Assembly: GCA_036345935.2 (NCBI GenBank)
Contig: JADWOT020001612.1
Location: 1 to 64,000, forward strand
Direction of reading: 5' to 3'
DNA length: 64,000 nt
Source of the DNA: Taenia hydatigena
Lineage: Eukaryota > Platyhelminthes > Cestoda > Cyclophyllidea > Taeniidae
Positions within the stretch are counted from its first letter, which is position 1. The number at the start of each line of letters is the position of its first letter. The notes beneath the pieces were generated by a model that was given only the letters and a program-made list of their open reading frames with translations, searched no databases and was not told the DNA's origin. The position numbers were made by a program, and so were the translations under genes. This document shows, in pieces, positions 48,706-61,195 of this stretch.

Positions 48706-49852
48706 CTTAAGTGACATCTAAAGATAATGCTAACAACTAGCAGCTAAACTCATAGCCGAAATGTGGCGAAATTTGATTATGGTGTGCTCCTTCATTAACT
48801 TTCGGAGAAGAAGATTTGGGTTCTCGCGTAGACTATTGGCGTGATCAGGCTATGAAGGTCTATAAAGAAGCACACCGTCCTTGTTAAACATCACAATTCT
48901 ATAATAAAGTTAGGGACTGCCCTTGTCCTTTGCGTGCGGCAGCCACCGAGTTCGTGGTTTTGGATGTCTTAACTAGCCAACATTTCCGTCATTCTAGTCA
49001 TCTGTGGGCTGCGGTTGTCGAGGTGGAGCCTGCAACTACTCACTTTTCTATCATCATGCCATGGTATCTCGAAAGCTGTTTTTGCGCAGAAGACTATCCA
49101 GGAAGCGTGGAGTGGTGAGGGCTCGTGGCTAGCAGACCTGCTATGGTGGGAACGGCGACTGCTGGAGTAAATGAAAGAATGTAGTGCGAATGGAGTTGGG
49201 GTTCCATCAATGTTAACGACTGCTCAGAATGAAATGTCAATATGCAGCTGAGGCGACTGGCGACTCCGTCAACAAGAAATAAGCCGACCCCAAACGCATC
49301 CTCGCTATTTTATTGTCACTGAATCGTGTTTCCTCACTGCAGTTGCACTCACATTCTCCTGCTTTCTCGTCTTCAGATGGCAAGTCTTCTAGTTTTCTTT
49401 GTCCAACATCAAAATATTTGCATTCAACACCCATTCACACCTCCGCACTGGTCTGCAATCCTTTCCATGCAAATGATGTTGCACAGAACACGAGGACATT
49501 CTCGCTATTTGCAGCTTGTATGCAGCGCCCTACCTGTTTGCGTCTGAAGGCATCCAGATCTCCAGCAAGCACGACTGAACAAAGTAGAGCACTACATGTG
49601 CCTACAAGTTTCGTGGCATGTTGGCTGATCGGCTAATGGTCCCAACAGATCGGGATGTTACGGTGACTATGTTTGTTCACTTACGCCTATTTATAGTGCT
49701 TCTAAGTCTTCGACTTTGTAGTGGTGATCTGCAGACCTAGAACAGATATCGACTTCTAAGGAGCCAATGGGGTGGCAAAAAAAGGAGCCTGGATCTGAAT
49801 GCCATCGGAAGATGAGAATTACATCAAAACTCACACAAAATTGTGAAAGCAA
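48706..49852. other. Possible small minus-strand exons, otherwise empty
   Basis: A minus-strand frame at 49,434-49,237 contains KLEDLPSEDEKAGECECNC and ends at a stop. Upstream, near 49,600-49,550, a short open stretch ends AGDLDAFRRKQ just before a good donor (CAG followed by GTAGGG). The two do not join cleanly because an in-frame TGA lies between the likely acceptor and the frame. Could be a decayed gene or chance. Confidence 0.22.
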
Positions 49853-52800
49853 AAATACTGCGTTAAACTTATGAATTTGATATGCAGCTTGACATAAAAG
49901 TCTTAGCAGAAATTATTTTTGGGATTGAGGGCACCTCTGCCTAGCATCATATATTTGCGCCAACTCTTGTCCTTCCGCGGAGGTCTACGAAGCACAAGAA
50001 GTGACCAAACACAGAAGACTTTGTAAGTTATCGAAGACAGAATGGGAGCCTAAGGTCCGATTCGACGAATGAAGTGTTGAATAAAATAAAAGTGCCGAGA
50101 AGGATTGAATCACACAGCGCTTGAAAAACGTTTGTGATGGCAATTAAAATCCAATACTATTGGATGATGGCATTGTTCACATTAAATTAACGTCTAAAGT
50201 GTCATCGCCATCGCCCTTGTTAAATGCTCCTGCCAATACAACCCACTTGTTTTCCTCTTCCTTTTCAAGATCGCTGTCGCTTTCTCATGAATCAGAAAGA
50301 AAAATTTGCTTTGTAGATAAATAATGTAGTAAGAGCATATCGCCTCTCCATTACTGTTGTACCTAAGTCAAAAGGAGATGGGCAAATTAAGACCACTTCC
50401 GGTGTGCGGTCGTTCATAATCGTCTTCGAATGAAACGGAGGTAAGATGGTAGCTTGGCGCTGCAATCACATTCTGAATTTATAATGGACTCATCTCAGTT
50501 GTTAAAACATTTGCCAGCTCTGGCCTGACATCCATTGATGAAGCAGCACCAGGAAGTAATCAAGCAGACCTTTTATCAATATGGTAAAATGGGGTTGTCA
50601 TTTGAGCTGTGGGAATCCTGCTGACAGTTCTGCGTATGTGACGATTAACGACTCTAAAAAGGTCTTGGCAGGACTGAAGGTGAAGTGTTTGTTTGGCCTC
50701 ATTTGCCTTCAATTCACTAGCGATGAATTTGTGCAAGGCTCATTAGCTGAACACAACATGTCTTTTTGGACAAACACACACTGGAGGCAGGTTCTCTTCC
50801 ACATCAGTGCCTTTTGATCCAGCCACGTAGAAGGATGCTTAAAATCCTCAAGTTAGAACCCTTGTAGGTCGATTTTACTGATGCCAATGTCGTGGAAGTG
50901 GACGACGATGTCGATGCCGTTGCTGCGAATGATGGGTTGGGGTACGATTACCAGCATCGAGTCCAGCGTCGTCCACTCTAGACCAGTCTTCCTACTAGGC
51001 TGAGGTCCCACATCCCCCTTCGATTTGTTATGCGTGAAATCTCACAACGAGCACAGAAGTAGCATGAGCGAACGAGGTGATGAAGAAGAAAAAAACTGAC
51101 GCCAGACCATTTCTGAGAAAAGAAAATTGTGATGGAAATTCACTTCATTTCCATCACACATGGGCGGTGCGAGACTTAAGACAGCATGGACGCCAACTCC
51201 AATCTCTGCTGCACCGACAAAAACAAGAGACGCACGTGTAGAGAGGCAACGAAGTTCTGTCAAATAACAACTTCCGTTGCGGTGCCCTGATCATTGCATT
51301 GTTTATTAAATGACACCGAGATGTGAGGATCAAGCCATGTCCCTCCTCCTAAAATATTTCCTTTGGATCTTGTAGGTGCCTGAACTTTTGTGACGACTTG
51401 TCGTTTCGTTTTCATGTTTCCTTACCACTTGAGTTTGCGCATGAATGCAATTGAAGGAAGAGCAAATTTGCAGCAAAAGAAGTTTACTTCAGCATGCGAT
51501 TCGGGCGAAGGGGGCATTTGCTTTCTTAACAACTCCACGCCTTCATCTTAATAGCAATAGAGAAGAATCAGGTTGATCGAGTCTGTTTGCATCAAATTTT
51601 GCGAATGTGCAGGAGTAGCGCTGAGATCAGCATTTGGCACACAACTTGGAACTACTACCTACTAAGTGGCAGTAGAGTTAGGTAGTAGGATTTCTTCAGC
51701 ACAGGTTTTGCCATCTCATTGGTAGAAGTGACTGTAACACGCCATATTTGCATCGTCAGGTGAGCTGACGTCTGAATTATGTCAGTAGTTTTAGTCCAAT
51801 CCCTCACCAAATGTATTCATCGTTCCTGAGTCTTAGGCTGCTACAGCCATATGTACACATGTATTCGACTCCAGCAAAAGCAACCCTTAGTGAAAATCTC
51901 GCCATTATTAACTTGCTCATACGCCGTCCCTTGCAGCATCCACTTTTGAGTAATCGAAACAGTTTTGAGATTCATTAGTATTCTGTGAGACCTGTACAGA
52001 ATTTCATTCCACTAAAACTAAGGGGTAGCTATCGATCCCATTCCTCTGTTCTCCAATAAGACTAATCACGTGGTAACCAAAGTGAGCCGAATGTAGGTCA
52101 GAAGGACGATGACCTAACAGAGTCACTGTTGTGTTTGGTGACATCTATCAGGCACCACGACAGCCATCTGCTTCCATGCGATCCATCTGAACTTAGTGTG
52201 ACCCAGGCATTTGCCGTAGATAATTAGCTGCTTTCCTTTTGACAATATACGCAACATTTATCGCGTGAGGCGTGACTAATTTAGTGGAATTCAAACCCTT
52301 TGAGGTGTTTGGACTGACTATCAGGCTTAATCTTTTCGATATGCCAACATTGGGTAGCCTTACTTCACTTAAGTAGTCATTGACATAGTCAAACTTACTT
52401 AAGGAGCCATTTTTAAATTACTGTTTAAGGGAATTGTAATTGTTTAATGCATTCTTAAGCCTCCCAGTGCGTCTGTCTACGAGATTTTAACCCAGATTTG
52501 CTTCGCTTTATTTGTCGCATGTAATCAGAAGCCGCGATCTTTTGGCATTTGGTCATTTGAACGTGCTGGTTGCAAACGCATTTGTGTTTTTTTGACCTTA
52601 CCACCTCAGATGTAATGGCCACGTGATACCCTGTCCGAACCCGTTGCCCCACTTTTACGGGGTTGTGGGTGTAGTAGATGATGACCCAGGACTAAGGTGA
52701 GTTTTTTACTCAAAACTGGTTTACCAACCTAACGTGATTGGGGCATCACATGGTAATGCAAATCCAGCCACGGAGGTGTGACTTTGACCGGCATGAGTTT

Positions 52801-53169
52801 GGTCGTTTGCTAAGCGCGAAGCTAAATGTCTGAGTTTGAGGCTTTAGCATTCGGAGCATAGCAGCGGTAGTCACAAAATAGAATTGATGCTTCCATTGGC
52901 TGAGCGAGGTAGACTTCAGTTCATAGACCTGAAAGGTTCGTGTCAAGATAACAAACGCTCTTAAAACTTAGTTCGTGGGTAACCTGCTGACGGCGAAAAG
53001 CCGAGTCTGAGAGTCTCCGAAAGCGATTGAGCAGCTGCCCACTACTTTTATCCTTCTGGACCTTTCTAAGAACTCCTGACTTATACGGCTGTTAACTTAA
53101 CAAACGCCTGTCTATTTCAGCTAGTACTGGCAGTCATGTCATATTTAGCTGTGATCTACCTTTACACTG
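49853..53169 (+). repeat. 3.3-kb direct repeat, copy E2
   Basis: Second copy of 32,045-35,396. Its right end runs without interruption into ryanodine receptor exons. It has its own indels, for example extra sequence near 52,380-52,440 and near 52,690. The segment upstream of the receptor exon behaves as intron or intergenic DNA; no further receptor exon is recognisable in it. Confidence 0.8.
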
Positions 53170-55652
53170 TCATTGCGTTCAATTTCTTGCGCAAATTCTA
53201 CACTAAAGAGGAGGACGGAGAGAAGGAATACAAGCGTAATGACATGTTAACTGTGGGTGATTTCATCGCCACACTCCTCTCGTTTCTTGTATTTTTCAGC
53301 AAACACACGCTATTTGCTCTCTTCCTTTTCCTGCTCTCCAGTGTTTTGTCTTCCACCTCCACACGGGTCTACGAGCGGGTGGCGGAATTGGCGATAAGAT
53401 TGAACCACCCGACGGTGATGCTCATGATGCGCTGCGGATCCTCTTTGACATGTCATTTTTATTCGTTGTCATTATCATCATCCTCACGATTATTCAAGGT
53501 TTATGCTTCTGCACTCTTGTTTTGATTGGATTACTAGGCGAAAAGTACAGGCTTTTGAAGTTTGAACCATTTTTGCTGATAAGTTGATTCAAGCTGCCCT
53601 GTCTCATTGGCGCTTTGTTGTCTATCCAGGTTTGATGTGGTTTTCCTCCACAAGTTTTTGCTACATTAAATTCACTTTGATAATTGTGGTGGAACCAATC
53701 GGATGTCTTGTTGTCCTCCCATTTATCAAATAATTGCTCATCTTATGTAGAAGCAGAGGTCTGGCTTCAATCGCACTGTTTAATTGAGTAGAAAATTGTC
53801 TACTGAAGTCTCCATTTTTGCGAGACAATTACAGCCGCGCCATTTGGAAATTATTTTGAAGGCGTTTTCTTCTGTCTCGGTGCTTCAAGATTGGCGGAGC
53901 TTTTACCAGAACAAAGTGTATGTGAATCGGACCCCTTGGCTAATTAAAAGTGTCTCTTTTCGGGTAAAGATACAATGTCTTGCCATGGTAAATCGCTATT
54001 CGGTATGGCCTCTGATACTGTGGGCATTTCTAACAGCTCTCCTGTTGCCTTTCATTTAAAGGGTTAACACTCATCGAAACCTCCTTCATGCATCGGTCTC
54101 GCTGTTTGTTTTAAGACCGACACACTAAGAGGGATGCTGTGTCCGAGCCGCCGCTCCCTCCCTAAGGATGGGTCTGCCGACTGCCGGAATGTATTTGCCT
54201 ATGCCCACCCACCGACCTTCGAATTCCTTCTCCTGCTAGAGTTTGGGTTAGGATCAAGCAGACAAAGTCAGGGTTTCTACTTTGATTAATAAGACGTAGA
54301 TAAGTTTCGACGGATCCTTTGTGGATGCATGGAGGGACTGGCAGTCATCATCGGAAATCGGCGAGGTCGATGACCGGACCTATGCAACTTAGTTTGTGGG
54401 AATGGCAATAGTGCTAGTTGATGCTCAAAGCTCTTGACTAAAAGTGATTTTGAAATTGAGTGTATAACTTTGTCCTTCTCTTTTTTACAAGTCTCATCAT
54501 CGACGCCTTTGGCGACATGCGAGATCAGTCAGAGCAGGCGCGGGAGGACTTGGAGTCCAAGTGCTTTATCTGTGGTATCGGGAAGGGGTACTTTGATGCC
54601 ACTACACATGGCTTTGATCAGCACTTGGAACGCGGACACAATTTTTGTCAACTACTTGTACGTTTATTTAACTCCACGAGCAGGATTATCAAGGCTTAGC
54701 GGATTGGACTGAACGCACAGTCCTCAAAACGTAAGGGTCGAACCGTTTTTTATTCTAATCCGTCTAAGCTCCATGATATCGTGACTGGTAATCATTTAGC
54801 CTACTTTTGGAATGGATGGACCCTCAGTCTTCCTCCCAGTCTGATTGTTGATAAAATTATGGAAGGAGGGGAAGGGGAAGCGGGGTAGCGCTTGACATCG
54901 ATTGTTGTGTTCTCTGAAGTACTATTCAATGTGTGTTGGATTATATGCTAATTAGATGGGTTTTGAATTGATGCGTTTCATTTCTGATCACACAGTTAAT
55001 CCTCTCACCCTTTGAGGTCATGTGACACATGGGGGGGGGGGGTGCACGCGTTGTGCTCTATGTCCACCAATTAATGCAGACACATCTGCCTTTTGTAGGT
55101 ACTTCCTCATGCACATAATCAACAAACCCGGCACCGACTTCACCGGCCAGGTATGTTTACACGTGCATTATTGTTATTTTTGTGTACTCTTTCTTCACCG
55201 CGCCACAGTTGTTGCATTTGTTGCTGTGATTCGCATGACACTGACCGCAGTGCCATGAGAACGGAGGTGTCCGATTCTGGTGTTACAGGATGGCGAAGCC
55301 GCAGACAGACCTGATTACGAACGTCGGATTGTACAAAAGCCCCAGACTGGATAGTTTGATAACTGGCTGTGAAAGTCATCATCATTGTTTAGGCCTCGAG
55401 TTTCGTCATAGATCATCGCTCAGTGCTGCCGGCGCCTTTACAGGCTTAATTCGTGGACAATGCTGTGCTGGCCTGACTTCATCTCTCATGAGTCAGACCC
55501 ATTTCCAACGACTAAGCACAACATACCGTCGTTAGCAGTAGTCATTTTGACAAGACTGACGATCTCTAGAGGTTTTTTGCTTTCGCTAGGACTTCTTCCT
55601 CAGCAAGAACTGCTTTTGCAAGCAGTACGAAGAGGAGTTGCAAGTGAAGTAG
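53121..55652 (+). pseudogene. Ryanodine receptor, C-terminal pore-region exons (partial, damaged)
   Basis: Ryanodine receptors are tetrameric Ca2+-release channels of the endoplasmic/sarcoplasmic reticulum. Exon 53,121-53,252 encodes the S5 end ([15 protein letters not shown]). Exon 53,342-53,498 encodes the pore loop with the GGGIGD selectivity filter and S6 up to IIQG. Exon 54,492-54,657 encodes LIIDAFGDMRDQ and the zinc-binding CFICG with its HGF..H...GHN. Exon 55,099-55,150 encodes YFLMHIINKPGTDFTGQ. A last exon 55,590-55,652 encodes DFFLSKNCFCKQYEEELQVK and TAG. With canonical splicing the third exon is read in the wrong frame: one base seems missing at its start and one T extra near its end (AATTTTTG). 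The short exon expected to encode an ESYVW-like segment was not found, a conserved cysteine in the KCDD region is arginine, and no earlier exons are visible upstream. This is either a dead partial copy or a real gene end with sequencing indels. Confidence 0.75.
55031..55042 (+). repeat. Run of 12 G
   Basis: An uninterrupted G homopolymer in the intron before the fourth receptor exon. Such runs are frequent sites of length error. Confidence 0.9.
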
Positions 55653-57945
55653 CAGCGAGAGATGCCTTCACATCCAGAACTTCAGATGGCGCCTTTTGAA
55701 ACAACTTCCTTTTTTTCATTCACATTTGCCTTCCAACGTAGAAAACTGGTGTAGAGAGCAATTCTTCGACGCCTTGCATTTTTCGAGTTGGCTTTTCGCC
55801 TTCCTCCTTTCCTTTACTTTATTTTTTTATTGTTCGTATGTTACGCCTCTTATTTGGGAAGGTACACTCATTAATTAATCTTGGTGGAATGTTCCTCTTT
55901 TTATTTGAATGCAGCTAGGGCTTGAGGTTGGTTTCAGTACCTGGTAGGGTGTCAGGGTTACTACCTAGGAAGGTTGATGTAAGTGTTGGCTTCCACCCTC
56001 TTGAACTGGAACCTAAAGAGTTCAATTTATGATTAGATTGGAGCTGCTCGTTGGGTGGGTCATGTTGTGGCACTCCGTTATTTCATCCACAACAGATACC
56101 ACAGCTAGAAAGAGAGGGATTGAGGTGCCACAGTTGGGGTCGCAGTTCAGGTCAAAATAGAGCCGAAAAGGCACGTTTAACCAAAAGGTGCCAAGTTTTA
56201 TGAAAAAAAGATATAAAACAAAATATAACTCAACACCTATCATACTCACGGTTCGATAATGATTTCGACCTTTTAAAAGGTGTTTTCGGCGATTGATTTC
56301 AACATTACTGCAAATAAGCGGCCCTAGGTGGAACCAGTAGCAGAATTTAGACGCATTTGCGACAAGTAACAGAAGTAACTATTGAATGATTCAGAAAAGC
56401 ATACAAATGAAAGATTGGGGAAAACGAAACTCGGAAAACTATATTAATGGCCATAAAACGCGATTAAGTAGAAATAACTTTAGCCCTGGACACGCTCAGC
56501 CACCAGGATGACAGCTAATTCTACTCGATCTCCAAGATGGCGTTAATTTCAGCCTAAAGACGCGTTTGGTAAAGAGATTACCTTCAAGAAGTTCCTAAAT
56601 AACCTGGTAGCGTTTTTAGGCTTTAAACGGAGAAACGAGCATCCAGTTATTTCGTTGAACAAAAAAGATTCTCCTACCCCAGACACCCACTATCAAACAC
56701 CATAATAGCCTTGAGTTTGATCTGGAGGCTGCTCTAAATTGATCCCATGATATGTTTAGAACTAATCTTAGTTGAGGAGGTTTTTAATTGGTGAGGAAGC
56801 CATTCAGAGTGTTACGTCTGCCTCTGTTTATGTCGAGGTGATTGTATACATCCTCAAATTAAGACTATCCAGAAGTCAACCGCTTTTTAGTTCCTTTTGG
56901 ATTATCTTCCGCTTACATAATTTAGATTTTGCCATTAAAATAGCATTTTACCCAAAGCAGATCTTGGCGCTCATTATGAATGGTTAAGAGTGAGAAAATC
57001 GCTGCTTTTTTCGAATTTTTACCGATTATTCCCTTCAGGTACCAAAATTTAAAGCCGGTGAGGAAAAACCAAGGCATTTGTTTAAAAATTTCACAAATAA
57101 ACATAAAAAATATGCCTTAAGATGACCAAAGCGCCTTAAGTTTAGGTGCAATTTAACCGTTTACATTAATTTTCATAGCCTAGGTGCTGCCCTGAGTGTT
57201 TTCATCAACTTTTCGGAACGATAATTCTCCTCCAGCACTTTCTAACCATCCACTTGGGACATGTAAACTTTTAATCCAGCACGGTTTACAAATTATTTCT
57301 CATTTTTAGCAAGAAAGTATGTGTAATTACCCTTTTTTTCCTTTTCTACTTTGTAGAAAGAATGCATATAAATACAAAGTTACCCACCCAAATTGTCAAG
57401 GCATTATACATCCACGTATTGTCTGGAATGGTTTCCAGGAGAGTATTTGCACCACTAAAAACAGATCTTTAGGACCTTCCTTACTTGTATTCCACATTCA
57501 GGAAAATTTTTAATCTTGAACAACAAGGATTTTATAGAGGGATCTACTTGGCTCTGGTATCGTGAAAGGCCAAATCGATGTGAGTCCCTGTTTCAACAAA
57601 AATTGCATTGTGCCCATTCGGATAACAGCTTGATTAATTTGCATCTTTACAGCCCATTCATTAATGTGCACAGTTGCTGATGACCCACCTACCAAGCTCT
57701 ATTCGTTCCGGCTTCAAAGAGTTATCATTAGGACGACAGGAAAGAAGACAATCACAGTCAGCCGATGAGGCGAAAGTAGGAAGCTTCAAAGTAAAAGCAA
57801 ATTAAGCGTCAAAATACAGAGTCATTGAGGCCGAAATTTGAAAAAATCACGTAATCGCCCCCCTCCAAAACAATCGACATGGTCAAAGGCTCAAGAATCC
57901 TATTGGCCTGACCCGTAATTAGGGTTTTTATTGGCTCTCATAGAC
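55653..57945. other. No gene seen
   Basis: AT-rich sequence between the receptor relic and the homeobox gene. A minus-strand frame at 57,695-57,510 contains HINEWAVKMQINQ and ends in a stop (see findings), but has no splice support. Confidence 0.45.
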
Positions 57946-57953
57946 TATAAATA
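57946..57953 (+). promoter_or_regulatory. TATA box of the homeobox gene
   Basis: TATAAATA, ending 55 bases upstream of the ATG at 58,009, implying a 5' untranslated region of about 25-30 bases. Inverted CCAAT elements (ATTGG) occur just upstream at about 57,902 and 57,930. Confidence 0.6.
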
Positions 57954-58008
57954 TGGTAAGTAATTCAGTCGAAGAAACAGCACAGAACTGTGTGATCCCA
58001 AGTACATC

Positions 58009-59753
58009 ATGTCCAACTTTACAGTGAAAAGTTTTTTGGACCTCATAGATCCCGAACAACTCCAAATTCTCGCAGCGCTACAAGCAAATGGTATTGTCCA
58101 CCTAATTATTTTGTCACTCTCTATATTCACCCTTGTTTGCATACCTTTGTGTCTATAGCTTTTGTACTTTTATCAACAATTTTCGTCCAGCTATCGCCAT
58201 GAGTTTTGATGGACTCATCTGCTGTCCCAATGACCACGCATTTGCATCCAGTCGAGCCAGGAGGTTTGAGACCAAACAGGACCAATTGCATACTCAAAAT
58301 AGCACACTCGACGTGAATAAGGCCTTGACCCTAGCAAACGTGGCGATAATATCTATTCACATGCAGACGCACGTGTTGTTATTCCATTTGTTTTGTTTTT
58401 ACAGGTGGACCTAGTGCGGAACGCTCAGCTGTATTCGAAGGAGGAACAAGCTCGGATCCTCAACACTCCGCCTTATCGTCTATGTTATCCACCGTGCAAC
58501 AGCAAGCACAACAAGCAGCACTTCTTACTTCACAAAGAATAGAAGAGACGGTGTCTGCTCTGACTAAATCTCCTGTGCTTTTAAGACCCAATCCTCTTCC
58601 CATGTACTTGCCACGGAGCAATGATGAAGACGAACAAAACCAACTGAGTCTTTCGCCACCGAAACGGCAGAAAATTGATGAGGCTACCTCCAGTAAATCG
58701 AGTGCATTAGGGTCAGCGCCTGTATTTCCCTTACGCAGTCCTCAATCGTCTAGCACTCCAAAGCCTGTACTACAACAGCCATCTTGCATCGACTTGTCTT
58801 TGCCTACAAAGCAAAGTGGAAGCTCAGGGCAACCTAAAACTAATGCTACGTTGACGACCTTACCAACATCGAACCCTCTCCTATTGGACACGTCATCGAA
58901 GTTACGTCAACAGGTGCAGCAACCATTTCCGACGCCAAGTGGATATCAACAACTTCTGGAAAGCGTTTTCTCAGTGCCAAATTACCTTCTTCTCCAGCAG
59001 CTTGCTTCCAGCAGGTCTACTCCTGATTCGAAATTCTTGACACTGCTAACCACGGAAGAGCCTCAGGTAAGCCAGACATTACCAGGGGCGCACAGACAAG
59101 GCAGACGCAGGGTTCTCTTTACCCCGTATCAAATTTGTGAGATGGTCAAACGCTATAACCAGAAAAAATACCTCAATGCAGGTGAGCGCGAAGAACTGGC
59201 GCGTAGAATCAATTTGACGGGGACTCAGGTTGGTCAGGCATTAAGTTGTTAAATGAATTTTTTTATGGACAGCAATTGGTATGTAGTGACTACTTATCAG
59301 CAATTGAGTCGCCTAAACTAGCCATAATTTTGACTTTTCTTTTAGGTGAAGACATGGTTCCAGAACCGCCGCTACAAAACAAAGTTGGCCAGTGGAAAAA
59401 TTTCTGGCAATGAAGCATGTGCAGCACAGCTAATAGTTCGTAAAATGGATGAAAGTACTCCATCAACGGACTCGTGGGACAGCGGCCCCAGTGATAGCCT
59501 TGGAACTACTGAGAGCTCCAAACCACAACGGGAGCCCCAACAGACAGTAGTAGCGTTGGAGCGTGCCCCTTCAGGAGGTGGTGATATGCTGTCCGAGCTA
59601 AAGCAGCAATTTAGGGCACTGGCAAAGGTGCTCGAAAGCCAGCTTGCTGCTAAAACGGACCCAAAGCAGAATAGCAAAGACGAGAATACGGGGAAATATG
59701 TAGAGCTGACCATGCGAATTATTCGCCTTCTCTATGAAGTGTCTGTGGACTGA
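58009..59753 (+). CDS. NK-class (NK2-like) homeobox transcription factor
   Basis: Three exons: 58,009-58,090, 58,405-59,228 and 59,346-59,753, with GT-AG junctions and 437 residues. The N-terminus carries a TN-type motif (FTVKSFLDL, residues 4-12), the Groucho-binding element of NK proteins. A long low-complexity region rich in Ser, Gln and Pro follows, with a basic PPKRQK patch. The homeodomain spans about residues 259-318: RRRVLFTPYQICEM, KKYLNAGEREELARRI, TQVKTWFQNRRYKTK. R5, F8, L26, W48, F49, N51 and R53 are kept, and Y54 is the NK-2-class hallmark. Helix 1 is unusual (M16, V17, Y20 where L, E/Q and F are common). An intron splits the homeodomain between positions 44 and 45, a known homeobox intron site. 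The C-terminal 120 residues contain a QQFRALAKVLESQL helix. Likely a nuclear DNA-binding regulator. Orthology to a particular Nkx gene cannot be fixed by eye. Confidence 0.92.
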
Positions 59754-61195
59754 CCTTGGTTGTCTTTCATTTAATGGCTGTGATGCTGGTGTTTTGATAA
59801 CAGCAATTGTGCATAACTTCGATTTTTAGAAAACGGATGAATTAAAATTGCCTTAAAAACGATGTTCTCGTAAGGATTTATTGTTGAATTTGGAAGTCAC
59901 TGAACTGGATTGTTTTGGAGACACACTAAGTCAGGCGTTTATATTCCATACGGAAATAACCCAGCAATAACTTGTTACCGAGCTGTAAAGCACATTGAAA
60001 ATGGCCTGTGATTAAGTGATAGGAGCCTAGAGCAGATGGCGCCATCAAGTCAATGCAAATAGGTAGTTAGTTTTTCGGTGCGATCATGATCAAACGATTT
60101 GGTCGTAACTCATTTCCAACTGCTTTACAGCTCAGAGTAGAACTGAAAATGTTTCAGGTCGGTGTAGAGCACAGCTCAACATCACGCGCGGACCTTGATT
60201 TCAATTGCCAGATTGTAGCCAATCAAAGGTCTAGTGGTTGATACGTTTACAGAAGGCGAATGTGATCATGCAGGCAGGAGGGGAGGTGGATGTTGTGTTA
60301 TCCCATTGAAGACATGGGAACCCATTCAACTTGACATCATCATTTGCATTCTTCTACTTCTTCCTCTCGCAACAAAATAGTCTATTCCCTTGCTTTAACC
60401 GATCTGTAGGCGAGGGTCTACACAGGTCGATGTATCACGTGCAGAAGCGATGACGACGTTTAACCCCTCGAAGCGGTATGGATTAATGTCTAGCAGAGTT
60501 AGGTCAACTTTTAGTGTCACTTTCAAAGCCCATTGGTCAATGTACTTCCCGAAATCCCCTTTTGCATGGACGAAATGCACTAAAACACCTCTCACATTTG
60601 GACACGAACCTCACTGCCAACAAGCAGCTCAATACTGCTTTAATTGACCTCACTCCTACCTAAAACAGTCATGGATTGGTGTAAACCGAACCGGGTTCTA
60701 GCAAATGAATTTGAGGGAGAGAGAGAAAGCAATGAGGTTCTGCAAAGAGAACAAACACCACAGCCCTTCGCCCCATGATGTCTGTCCATCGAAGGAGTAG
60801 AGCTAACCCCTACACAGAGCATGGAACACGTTTCGCATGCCCTATACACCCACCTCCTCTCTAAATTGATCTATCATTCGACCGCAGTAGCTCGAGAATG
60901 AACGCTTCTCGTTTGAGTTGATGACATCGCTAAAACCTAAAACTACAACATTTCAACTCTAGTGTCAGCACAAATGGCCTACAGGGTAAACCCTTTAAGG
61001 TAACTGGAGTACAGCAATCAAACCATGTTTGTCTCAGCAAACGGCAGTATCTGCTCTATTACAATTCTTTCTTTTAGCTAAGTCTGTTTTATCGAACCCT
61101 TTATTCCACTCTCCGTAGGCGGAATGACAGCTGAGTCGTGCCAGTTGACCCTCTCATCCTTTGCTTCTCTCATGTCCCTTGGCTGCTACACTTAC
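59754..61195. other. 3' flank of the homeobox gene, no supported gene
   Basis: An ATTAAA near 59,841 may be the polyadenylation signal of the homeobox gene. A minus-strand frame at 60,595-60,395 contains YIDQWALKVTLKVDLTLL and ends in a stop; the opposite strand is also open there. No splice sites could be tied to it. Confidence 0.35.

Noticed and set aside
49313..49636. 107-codon serine-rich plus-strand frame
   Set aside because: Composition is that expected from the reverse of an acidic minus-strand frame; no start context, splice or domain support.
53499..54491. Alternative in-frame splice in the receptor (acceptor after TTGAG near 54,459)
   Set aside because: It keeps the frame but inserts about ten residues in the middle of the nearly invariant S6 segment IIQGLIIDAFG.
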